In this document: positions 9,371 through 19,894 of the stretch, piece after piece
How positions within the stretch are numbered: position 1 is the first letter of the stretch
How the letters are laid out: every line of letters starts with the position of its first letter
Assembly (NCBI RefSeq): GCF_945859685.1
Contig: NC_079147.1
Coordinates: forward strand, 83,940,315 to 84,004,314
Reading direction: 5' to 3'
Length of the DNA stretch: 64,000 nt
Source: Eupeodes corollae
Taxonomy: Eukaryota > Arthropoda > Insecta > Diptera > Syrphidae
The notes under the pieces: model-generated
Told to the model about the DNA's origin: nothing
The model's database searches: none
What the model saw: the letters and a program-made list of their open reading frames with translations, nothing else
Made by a program: the position numbers and the translations under genes

Positions 9371-11725
9371 CGGATCCAGGGGGGTCGTAGGGGTCATGAC
9401 CCCCCTGGGAGATAACTTGTTTGCTTTATCGTTGGAATTCCCTTCAATTCAAAACTAATCGTATTGCGTTAATGGATATGACCCCGATTATATTTTGAAT
9501 TATTTATTTTTTGTATATGATAACAACATTTGTATTTTACTTCCTTAAACTTTGTTGCTAAAAGTACTACTTTTGACTGAAGATTGGACCATTATCATAA
9601 TATGAATCGGATATTCAGCCCTATTCCAAAAACGCAGCACAAATTTATCAACTTTTGATCAATTGACGATCCAGGGGTGGCCATATGAGCCAAAAAGCTT
9701 ATTCAGTTACGTTGTATAAGTAAAGAATTCATTTAAAGATTTGTTAGTAATTTAACGACATTCACCAAAAAGTGGTTTGCTGTCAAAAACAACTCAAATT
9801 TTGATTTTCGCACAAAGCAAATATTCAGGTTCAGGTTAAGAAAAAACCTTGAATAAGAGATCATCAATTTTATACTAAGTTGCCTTTGAATTCCTTAAAC
9901 TAGCCTTAAATTTTATCAATTTTTTTGACACACATAAATGGTGATTATTGAAGTGATTTTTACTGCGACATATAGAAACTATATAGCAACTTTTGCATTA
10001 GTAAACAATTTCAAACTGAAGTTTTTGATCAAATATGACATTACGACTGTAGAGAAGTCGAAAAAAGTGGGTACCTTGATTCCTTCCGTCTGTATGTCTT
10101 TCCTGGTGCCTACGGGCAAAATAATTGTGTTAATTGAAATTAAGATTTCCAGCTGATTAGTGTAAGAAGTTTTTATCATTTAATTAATACGAAAAATAAC
10201 AGCAGTCCCCAAACAAATTTTTTGGTTCAAACATGTGGTTTTTCTAAAATTTTCTCTAAAATTTGGTGTTCTTAATTTGGCTTCTTTCTACAAGAAATTC
10301 ATATTTTGGCATTGTTCCAAAAGGATACCCCTTGTTTTTATGTTTTCTCAAGAACTAATGGAACGATTTTAAAGTTCTTCTTTTTCTGTGCAACCTCATA
10401 TCAATGATCAAATTGATGATGATTTTTTATGATCAAAAATGTTTTTTTTTATTTTTAATAAAATACTAATTTTGTTTAGAAAACTCGATATCTCAGAAAG
10501 GGAACAACATTTTTAACGAAATTTAAATGTTAAATGTTCATATATTTATAAGCTCTTTATTTAGTGCTTATACCAAAAATATTTTTAAGACAAGGTTAAT
10601 CTAGATTTTTTGACAAATAAAATGGCATTTACATTTTTGAGAAAAACTTATTTTTGAGGCACATTTTCTTACTTTTACATTTCCTTTCTACATCTTAAAA
10701 TATAGGCAATATTTTTAAACAGAGTTCTTGGAAGAAATTATCAAGTTCTTGCGACCCAGTCGTGCATTTCATTTCTTTCAAAATAGGATTTCTGTTGAAT
10801 ACAAAACATCTTAAAAAATTAAATAAGTCTACTTTTGAAGTGAATTTGCTTTGGATACTCTAGAACTGAGATTCAGACACAAATTTCTAGACAAACACGA
10901 AAACTAGAGTTTAAGATAGAAAGATATTAATCTCTATCCCTTTCTCTTATTTGAAACCGTCTGTAAAAACCAATACATGATTTGTTATTATAACCCTACT
11001 CTTCATCGATTCTTAGCAATGATTTCTGTTACCGCTTCTGGGCTTTAACATGATCATTACACTAATATTATGATTTTAACTTAACCATTCAAAACATATT
11101 GAGTTTGGTGTTATTTAATTGCTCTTAAAAGTTAGTTTCGTGGCAAAGAAATCGAGTTCTTAATCAACATCAACTGTAATAAAAAAAATAATAATTAATT
11201 TTGTTTCAAAAATATATTTTTTGGCAAAACCAATAAAATCTATGATTTCTAGAGAATAAAATATATTTTTCACAATTCTCAATATGCAATTAAATGGTTT
11301 TCAAATTCAAAATTAATCAAACAATAATTAATTCAAAACGAAACTCACATAATTTTAGACCCAAAAATACATTAAAGTTGAGATATTTGAAGTACCAGAA
11401 TCAAACGATATAACACTCTTCATCTTCTTGATGAAACGTAGAGCCTTTTTCTTTCTGGGATAGAGTTTTCGATCAAAGATCCAAAATAGGATGTTTTAAT
11501 GTTTATTAAAACTTTGTTTTCAATCATGTGTACAAAATTTATTCATTATTTATATTTATTTAATTGTCTTTTCATCGCATTTTAACTGCAGGTAATTTTA
11601 AGTTCTCAATAATAACGTTATATAAATTTAATAGGAATTTTGTGTTCGAAACATACTTACCGTATATTAGAAATGTTTCTTACTTTGAAAAATCCTGAAT
11701 AGGATCCAACAGGATAAGCTCTTAA
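9371..11725 (+). repeat. Interspersed repeat family 2, copy 1
   Basis: Non-coding repeat of about 2.3 kb whose inverted copy lies at about 12.41-14.69 kb. It opens at GGATCCAGG with a stem-loop: CCAGGGGGGTC (9376-9386) and GACCCCCCTGG (9398-9408) are perfect 11-bp arms with an 11-nt loop, and GGGGTCATGACCCC (9390-9403) is itself a perfect palindrome. Shared landmarks with the other copy include the ATATGACCCC region, an agtcgaaaaaagtgggtacc-like word, AATAACAGCAGTC, TTTAGTGCTTATA and CGACCCAGTCGT. The right limit is not certain. No open frame of interest. Confidence 0.6.
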
Positions 11726-11734
11726 CTATATTGA

Positions 11735-12405
11735 CTTCCCATAGGAAGCTATTCTAATAAGTCCGATTTATTGAACTGAAAATGTTGACATTTATGACGT
11801 TTCAAGGTCCCTAAACTCTAAATCAAAGACTTTTGATTTTTTACGTTCCTATAGTCCATATCTCAAGAATCAGTAGAGATATCGATTTCAAATAAATTTA
11901 CTTCTATAGATTTTAGCATCGAAAGATACAGAAGGGATTTTCAAAAAAACTAAAATTTTCGTTAACCTCAAATATCTTACGAACCAATAACGCTAACGAC
12001 GAAGCTACTTCTAATATTTTTCGAACAAGAAAAGATGTTACTTCCAACATAATTGTATACAATGAAAAATAATGTTTTCAATATCTAATAAAATAAAATT
12101 GACATTATTTTTCAAGAAAATGACTTCTAAAGATTTGTAAAAATTGATTTTCGACTCGAATGTCTTATCAAAAAATTGTTGGCTTTGGACATTGTTGTTA
12201 CTATTTGATGTTTTATAAAGTTATTATCAATTGAAATAAAAATAAAAACCTGAAACAAAAAATTATTAAAAAGTACTACAAATTAAATTTTAAGTTGTAT
12301 TGAGAATAAAACAAAGTATACTAACTTCCAAGTTATTTAATATCATAGAAAAGTTGTTGTTAATGTTTTGTCATATTTAAAAACAGTGTCTTCCTATAAA
12401 ACAAG
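11735..12405 (+). repeat. Interspersed repeat family 1, copy C, left part
   Basis: Starts with GACTTCCCATAGGAAGCTAT and AAGTCCGATTTATTGAACTG, the same end as copy A, with the typical ACGAACCAATAACGCTA and internal units. It stops at about 12,405 where family-2 copy 2 begins, and the missing opposite end appears at 14.85 kb. Confidence 0.6.
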
Positions 12406-12410
12406 GGCAG

Positions 12411-14695
12411 ATCCAGGTTTTTAATCAGGAAGGGGGGGTGTTGTCAAACGCTTAACATACACCCGAGTATTTTCTCTTACTTTTACTTAAGGGATAAAGT
12501 GTAAAACTTTAGTTATTAAATTATTTTAGAACGCTATTGTCCAGCGAGGTAGAATCTAACTATTTAATTTGGTGGACTTTCTACATATGAGAGAATTCCA
12601 AGATTCCAACAGTTTTCTAATTATGCCATATTTAAGAGCACAACATAATAGTTTTGCTTTCACGAAGAAATGTAAGAAATTGTTTTGAAACTTAGCTTTT
12701 TTCCAAAAAGAATATATTTTCTTTTTTGTTGCCATTTCTACTAATGTGAAAAACTCTACAAAAATTCAAAAACCCATTTCCATTTCTACTAATTTGAAAA
12801 ACGCTACAAAAATTCAAAAACCCAGAAAATGAGAAAAAAATTGATATCAAGAATTTTCTGGCTTGTTTGAAGTCGTTTTTTTTCGGTCTCAATTTTCGGG
12901 AGTCTTTTATAACTATCGCTATCACAGTCTGCTTACTCGTAGATTGGAGCTAATGCTAGAAAATATTTTGAACTTAAAGGAGTCAACAAAACATACAAGT
13001 TGTACGTATAGATACAAATGTTTGATTCTTGAATTTACGGAAATAGGTGCATTTAATTAAATAATTTATCTAAAACTTCAATAAAAACAAATAAAGGTAA
13101 ACCAATAATCTGGGAAGAAAATTTTGTGCGGCAGTCCCAAATTATACGTTTCCGAATATCTTTCCTCTTAAGTTCTCAAGAGATTCAAAGCTTTTATATT
13201 AATAGATATGAAACGTGCATTGGGTTTTTTAATTAGTCATAAGTTTAACAAAAGTGCCACTTTTGCTGTTTTTGCGACTATATTCTTGAAATTCGTGTTT
13301 AAATCTCAGTTCTAGAACATCTTACGCAAATTCTCTTTAAAAAGTATATATTCTTAATTTTTTTAAATGTTAAACGTTTTATGCAATGGAAAATCAATTT
13401 TGAAAGAAATGTAATGAACGACTGGGTCGCTAGTCCTTGCTTATTTCTTCAAAAAAGTCCATTTAAAATTATTTCCTAAATTTTAAGGTTAAAATATGTA
13501 TATATACATTTATATAAATATAGTTTTTTTTTACAAAAATTAAAATGATATTTATTTCTTTAAAAACCTATATTAACTTAATTGTATTTCGAAATTTATT
13601 AGGGCGGGTTTGCTATACTACTTTTTATTATATAATTTTCAATTTTGTCTTTAAAATATTTTTGGTATGCAGTTATTTAGTGCTTATAGATATATAATAT
13701 TTAACCCTATCTGAGATATCAAGACTTGTAAAAAATTATTATTTTTTTAAGCATAAAAATAATAATGATACCATCAATTTGAAAATTTGACCATCGACAA
13801 GAGCTTGAACTGAAAGAGAAGATTATTAAAATCGGTTGATTAGTTCTTGAGAACACTTGAAAACGAAATAACGGTTTTATCATGGGTACCCTTCTGGAGC
13901 AATACCAAAATATATTTTTCTTGTAGAAAGACGCAGAATTAAGAAAAAAAAATAGAGGCAGTTTTAAGAAAATCTATCGGTTCATTTAAAAAAAAAACGA
14001 ATTTTCGATTTTAAAGCAACAAGTTTTAATATAGACTGCTGTTATTTTTCGTATAAAATGAAAAGAAAAAAGCTTTAAGCTAATCACCTAAAAACCTTTA
14101 ATTCAATCGGCACAATGATTTGGGCTGTATGGGCCAGGACAGACAGACAGACTGACAGCCGGAAACGGGGGACAAACTTCTGTCGACTTTTCAACCATCA
14201 TAATGTCATGTTTGATTCGAAATACTATATAATATATGTTGCAGGAATTTTAACGCACCTTTATATAAAAGTGACGATCTCTTATTCAAGGTTTCTTCTT
14301 AAAAACCTGAATATTTTATCTTTTTATGAAAATAATTTTAAGCATTTCTAAAGTTATAAAATTTTTAAATGTTTTTGACAGCTAACCACTTTTTGATGGA
14401 TGTCGTTAAATTACTTACAAATCTTTACTTATACATTATACAACTTAACTGTTTAAGCTATGTGACCCTTATGACCCCGCCAGGTGAATTTTTGCTAAGT
14501 TTTTTACAATAGGGCAGTTAAAAGTGGTTCTTTGGCAACAAAGTTTGGTAAAATACAAAATATAATGGGGGTCATATCCATTAACTCAATACGATTAGTT
14601 TTGAATTGAATTGAATTCCTACAAATATACAAACAAATTATCTTTCATGGGGGGTCATGAACCCTACAACCCACACCCTGGAACCACCATTGCTA
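12411..14695 (-). repeat. Interspersed repeat family 2, copy 2 (inverted), nested in family 1
   Basis: An inverted copy of the 9.37-kb repeat. Its ends read CAGATCCAGG on the left and CCTGGAACC on the right, a short inverted pair. The landmarks of copy 1 are all present in reverse (CGACTGGGTCG near 13,425; ATTTAGTGCTTATA near 13,676; GACTGCTGTTATTTTTCGTA near 14,035; GGGGGTCATATCCATTAACT near 14,566). It lies between the two halves of family-1 copy C, so it most likely inserted there. Confidence 0.6.
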
Positions 14696-14890
14696 TAATA
14701 AATTGATTCAACTCCCTGAATAAATCCCCATAGAAAACTAAAACTTTAAGCTTAAACATACATACAGGTCTACTCTTTCAATATTTCTCTTCATAATAAA
14801 ATTGACTTGTTACAAAAAATATCATTTGAAAATATTTAGCGTGTACCAATGGGAAGTTATCAGTCTGGGTCGCATTCCAGCCTCTTTTTT
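14696..14890 (+). repeat. Interspersed repeat family 1, copy C, right end
   Basis: ATGGGAAGTTATCAGTCTGG followed by GTCGCATTCCAGCCTCTTTT is the diagnostic right end of family 1 (compare 3180-3215). Together with 11,735-12,405 it makes one copy split by family 2. Confidence 0.6.
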
Positions 14891-16080
14891 GTTTACTAAA
14901 TTTAGATTGAATAGAAAAAGAAATTAATTTCTAAGTTCGCTAGTTTTTAGACACTCTTGGGCATATTTCGGTTAAAAAAATGTTTTTTTTTGTCAGGATT
15001 TGTGACCTACAAATAATATCATCTACCACCTTTCTCTTTTGAGTATAATAACTATATACATTTCAGCTGTGGCAAGGTTCTTCAACAGACTCAGTTTTTC
15101 TTCTCCGTATTCAAATTGTTCAATTTGTTTTTATTATCACAAACACTTTATACATTATTTAGCTAAGAATGATAATAATTTTTTTTTAAAACGTTTTGTT
15201 TATATTCTTTTTAAAACTAAGAGAGAGTACTTATGCTGTTATTATACTCACCGATTTATTTGTTTTATTGATTTTGATATTCCGGAAATATATAACTTCT
15301 TTAATACTTCTTCTATTGTTCAGTGAGATATCCTCCTATTTTTTGGATCTTATTAACACAACACAACACAACACAACACGACATCAATGATTATAATAAA
15401 TACAAAAATAGTTTAAAGCTCTAAGCAGCTAAAAATTATCCACTGAAAAAAATAATATATTCTATTACTTTATTTAATTCAAGGAGTTTTTTATAATAAC
15501 TTTGTGTTTCAATTTTAACCTTTAGAATCTTAATAAATACTGAGAAAGTATTCTTGAAGCTACAAGCTAAGCTACCAAACTACAAATTTATACAATTTCA
15601 TTTACAATCAAAATTATTAGAAATCACAAAAACATCTTAATGGTTTAACAGTGTATGAGCGTTTAAGGTGGCTCTATTAAACGTTGTGTAAATCCATATT
15701 TAAAAAATAAACTGAACAATTTCAAAACACGTTCAGCTTCAAATGGTTCTTTTCAAAGTAGCATATTTATTTTACAAACAAACAAATGACTGAAGATTTA
15801 ACTTGGGTTCAACACAATCATTAAAAATATGTTCCAAATTCAAAATCCTCTTTTAGTTTAACCTAAGGCCGCAACTTGATTTTTTGTAAGCAACCAGTAG
15901 CTGCAAAGAAAAAAAAAAACTGCTGTTCCATCTGTTTTTATGAAAAATAAAAATTAAGGACTCACAACCTCTTTGCTTCATCTCATATTTTAATAGCGTT
16001 TAAAAACTAAAATTCTCTCTCTTGCACCGTTTGTCTAACAATAATTTATTGATCTTTATTGCGGTACGAAATATTTATAC
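14891..16080. other. Intergenic/intronic DNA with an AACAC microsatellite
   Basis: AT-rich DNA without a supported gene. A pentanucleotide run (AACAC, about five units) lies at about 15,355-15,380. Weak open frames are low-complexity and were not taken as genes. Confidence 0.45.
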
Positions 16081-16084
16081 GGCC

Positions 16085-16386
16085 AAATAAATAAATAAAC
16101 TAGGTGGAGCAATAGTCGGTTTGAGAACTAAGACCTAGTGACTTACAACTCTCAACCATTCCTGTGTGGAGTAATGTCAGAGAAGGAAGGGACCTACAGT
16201 ACAGTACAGTAGTCTGAACGGCTAATATGAGAAAGCACTTTTCATGACAAGAATTACTCTTGTAGGGTTTGTCAATTCCTCGCAAGAGGCAGTACCCGTG
16301 AAAAAGTTAGGTGGCACAGGTAGGGATTGACCCCAAGACCCCTTGCATGACAGTATAACGGACTAACCATCACGCTACGGGTACAA
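16085..16386 (-). mobile_element. tRNA-derived SINE, copy 1 (near full length)
   Basis: On the minus strand the element starts with a tRNA-like head: GTAGCGTGATGGTTAG (box A-like) and GGGGTCAATCCC (box B-like, GGTTCAATCCC in copy 3). A body of about 200 bp with TCATGAAAAGTGCTTTCTCA and ACTGTAGGTCCCTTCC follows, then a conserved 3' end (CACTAGGTCTTAG... TTGCTCCACCTA) and a (TTTA)n tail, seen as AAATAAATAAATAAA on the plus strand. Internal Pol III promoter boxes imply Pol III transcription and mobilisation by a LINE partner. The flanks share CGGCCAA, a possible short target duplication. Confidence 0.8.
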
Positions 16387-16654
16387 TCTCGGCCAAGTTA
16401 TTGTATTTAAGAATCATTATTAAAAAGGACCAAAAATAAGAAAATCTTGAGATAACAAAAGTTTGCCACGTAAAAAGATTCAATTTATTAGAATAAATCA
16501 CGCCGTTATGGTTTTATAATTATAATACCTTTTGAAAGCCATTATCTGAAGAAGAACGAGGTCTTGTTGCTGATACCCGACAGCAGAAGAAGACACCTAA
16601 CCAAAAAGGTGGCATACTTTCAAGAACTAAATATGTAATGGACGTTTTCTTAGA

Positions 16655-16747
16655 ATAAATAAATAAATTAGGTGGCGCAACAGTCCGTAGAGAACCAGTG
16701 ACTTACAACTCTCAACCATTCCTGTGTACGGGTAATTGCAGGAATGG
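16655..16747 (-). mobile_element. tRNA-derived SINE, copy 2 (5'-truncated, clear TSD)
   Basis: Only the 3' end and (TTTA)n tail of the SINE are present. The insertion is bracketed by an 18-bp direct repeat with one mismatch, AATGGACGTTTTCTTAGA (16637-16654) and AATGGACATTTTCTTAGA (16748-16765). This is a complete target-site duplication of the kind made by LINE machinery, and the truncation is at the tRNA head, as expected from incomplete reverse transcription. Confidence 0.85.
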
Positions 16748-16984
16748 AATGGACATTTTCTTAGAGCTGAGTTAAAATTATGGAGTTAAGCGAAGTTCAG
16801 GTAGAAACCTAAATTAAGCTAGGGAGAAATCAAACACCTTAACATTAATAAATCGTTAAGCCCCGCAAAAAATTTTAACATTTTAAACCTCAATGTGTCA
16901 CCCAGGCGGGTGCAACAAATTTTGAAAGGTGAACAAATATTGAATATGTAAAACGCGTCCCGAAACCAAAACTTACATCTCGTC

Positions 16985-17275
16985 AAAAAGTGATACTTTC
17001 TCTGAAAAGTATCAACGTTTTTGAATGAGACCAAATTGAGGAGGCCCAGACGGTTGCCAACAATATCGACATGATTAACGAACTGAAAAACAATATAGAA
17101 ATGCTCGAAATTTTGAAGGTGGTACGTTGATAGTTTGGAGTGCTAAAAGCTGCTGTTTCTGAAAAAATAAATTCCCAAAAATATACCGATGAAATATTTC
17201 CTGGGGAATGTATCTTACACAAGGATAACGCTGCTATTTATGTTTCCAAATATTTTTAAAAAATACACGTTAATT
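16985..17275 (+). pseudogene. Tc1/Tc3-type transposase relic
   Basis: Frames across this stretch give GPDGCQQYRHD, a stop, RTEKQYRNARNFEGGTLIVW, then after a shift AAVSEKINSQKYTDEIF and LHKDNAAIYVSKYF. These match the middle of Tc1/Tc3 transposases: the LDGPDG block, the GGG-x-MVW block and the FQQDNA-x-IHVS block that contains the second catalytic Asp. Stops and at least one frameshift make it inactive. No inverted ends were identified. Confidence 0.7.
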
Positions 17276-19404
17276 TTACACTAAAAAATATTTGACAAGA
17301 GTTGTTCAAGAACAGTGAGCCAAAATTAATATATGACAAATAAAATCAATAATAATTTCAATACCACTACGTAAATGATATGTTAAAGAAAAGGAACAAA
17401 CACCAAATGTTGAACGCCTTTTTAAAAACTTTAAATTTTATTTAGAATTACTTTTAAAAATTGTCCTCAACATTATTTCATTCTGAGAAATAAAAATGAA
17501 CGCATATCAAAATTATAAAGTAAATTCGGATTTATTATATTTTTGTTTTTCCTTATAAGTTGAGTTGTTAAGAAACTAAATGTAAAATTAGTTTTTTTTA
17601 AATTCAATAATATGTGAAAAAAATCATATTTTGTGTATGTCCTTATCATTATATCGTAGAGTGTATTCTATCCTTCATTCCATTCAGACGTGAAACACAA
17701 AATGGAGATCACCGATAGTTCAATTTATGAATTTCCCACAATTTCAAGTTCGCGGGTCAGCTCTTTTATTTGCAGTTATTTTTAGATTATTATATTTGTA
17801 TACAAAAATGGAAATAATAGTATTTAAATTTTTTTAATATCTTTATTGGATTCCATATTTGTTTTTAAGTATGTATTTCTAAAACTTTGACCCTGTTGAG
17901 AAATTCAAATAGAGTTGTTTTTAGAAATGACCAATACTTTTATCGCATGTGCCGATTTTCATGAAAGTTTTTGTAACGGTTTGTAAATATTTTCTGTCTT
18001 GAAAAAAAAATACATTGTTTTGTTTTTTATGTTGATTCAGTGGAAATAGAATTCATGACATTACAAATTTGAAGAACGTAACTGAGAAACTCATTTTAAC
18101 ACTATCTTGAGAATAATCTGTTGCGGTTTTTAAAAGATGTACCTGCGTAACTGTCCACTACTAACAAACTCACTTAACAAACTTTCAAAGTGACGAATGT
18201 AAAACATAATTTTTGACAGAAAAAATCATTGTTTATGTATTCTTCGGGTTTCTCTTGCAAGCTTCAAACATTCCCTAAAAACAAGTCCTCTTCTTTAAAC
18301 AAAATTAAAACATATTTTTGGTTTTATAATTTTTCATATAATTTATTTTCTTAGATTTTTTCCTGTTTCAGTTTTAACATTTATCCAACGTTAAACAATA
18401 ACTTAATACCTATAGATTAAAATTCAAACTAAATTGTCTTTGAAGCATAATAAATTACAATACAAAAATTTAGTTGGACCTCATGTACAACAGAGAATAT
18501 ATATAGAAAATTAAAAATATTAAACAGACAAAAAATAACATTTTTAATAAAGAAAAATAAAATATTCAAATTATATTTAAGGTTACATAAATAATAAAAA
18601 TTACTTAATCAGGAATGTTACGATTTGTTTTACTTCATAAAATTTGCAAAATAAAAACTATTATTCAAAGTAACACTTTGTTTACATCTAAGAAGTTGTT
18701 TTTGTTCTTTATTAAATTTTTACATATATTTTACTTTTAGTAGATTCTTATTTTTGTTTAATTAAGACTTGTTTCTGACGAAGAAATCCTTGGAATATGT
18801 AGTTCGATATTATTTATCATTTTTACTTGATTTAGTTTTAACTAGTTTTATCTAGTTAAGTTTTTAAATGTTTGTTGCATCGCGGGATCTTACGTCTTTT
18901 ATTTATAATACACATTTGAATAAATTGCTTATTTAAGTAAGTATTCTTTTTTTGTTTTTCTTTTCAACATTTAGATAATGATTTTTGTATTATTAATTTA
19001 GCCTTAAAAAGAGAATCAGTTTGAATTTATTTATATTTTACAGCTATTAGAGATTTTTTGTGTTTTATTACTTTATTTTATATTTTACAAAAAGGATATT
19101 CAAAAATGTAGAAAAGTCTTTTATATGTTTTTTTTTGTTTGTTAATTTTTATTATTAATAATTTGTATTTAAAACTAATTAAATAATTTAACTAACAATA
19201 ACATTTTTCTAGGGAGTTTTGTTTTTAATTAATTTTTTTGTTATTTTGTTTGTTTTTTTTTATTAAATTTGTTAATTAAAAATCTAACATCTACAAGGAA
19301 TGAATTATGGAATAAAATATTTCTATATACAGTTATATAATAGTTTTGGCATTTTTTTGTCGATATAATCGTGAATTTTTACAGTTAGTTTTATAATGAT
19401 TTTT
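17276..19404. other. Very AT-rich flank downstream of dan
   Basis: No gene is visible. The part nearest dan (about 18.3-19.47 kb) is very rich in A/T and in minus-strand AATAAA words (for example 19410-19405, about 60 nt after the distal stop, and several around 19,259), so the dan 3' UTR and cleavage site must lie here, but the sequence does not single one out. Confidence 0.5.
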
Positions 19405-19471
19405 TTTATTAGTTTAATAAAAATTTTAACTACAACTCAAAGATAAACAAAATTTACAAACAAAACAATAA

Positions 19472-19894
19472 TTAAAAAACTGCTTCATTTAACTCAACAA
19501 TTGCATCAGACGGTTCGTCTTGAGTTGATGGTAGGCATATTACTTCGGAGGCAGGACTGGATGCAGACTCTTCGATTGGTTCTTCATCAACTGGTTCCTC
19601 TTCGATTTCTTCTACCTCGTCATCGTCGTCGTCGTCAGGTTCAGGTCGGAATGGGCTGCAAATGTTGATGATGGGCTCAACAGTCTCGCAATAGGGGTAT
19701 ATGTTGTACGTGCTGAGTAGAGTTGCTGGTGGCGAAAAGGTATACCTATGGTAGTCTTGATGCCAAGCTAGTAATTGGTCCTGGTCGCGATCGCGATGGT
19801 CTTCGTATTCATCGTACAAATCGTCGTCATCGACCCAATCTTCAACTGTTGCTGTTACCTCTCCTCCCACGTCTAACGCCAATTTCGGTTGCTC
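19472..19894 (-). CDS. dan: dan in-frame C-terminal extension beyond the TAG stop
   Basis: Immediately after the TAG at 19897-19895 (context AAA TAG GAG CAA) the same frame continues for 140 sense codons to a stop at 19472. It begins EQPKLALDVGGEVTATVEDW, has D/E-rich blocks (DDDDLYDEYED; EPDDDDDDEVEEIEEEPVDE) and a Tyr/Pro-containing middle (LLSTYNIYPYCETVEPIINI). Base composition is far more GC-rich than the DNA just downstream, codon choice looks like the main ORF, and a 140-codon open frame is not expected by chance in the 3' DNA of this locus. Either the TAG is read through (many fly genes are known to do this), or the annotated stop is a base error or a new nonsense allele (CAG to TAG would be one change). 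It would make a protein of 790 residues with an acidic tail. Confidence 0.7.
   Translation of the reverse strand, partial: EQPKLALDVGGEVTATVEDWVDDDDLYDEYEDHRDRDQDQLLAWHQDYHRYTFSPPATLLSTYNIYPYCETVEPIINICSPFRPEPDDDDDDEVEEIEEEPVDEEPIEESASSPASEVICLPSTQDEPSDAIVELNEAVF

Noticed and set aside
15039..15390. Open frames rich in Phe, Ile and Tyr
   Set aside because: Translation of AT-rich DNA and an AACAC microsatellite, without any domain.
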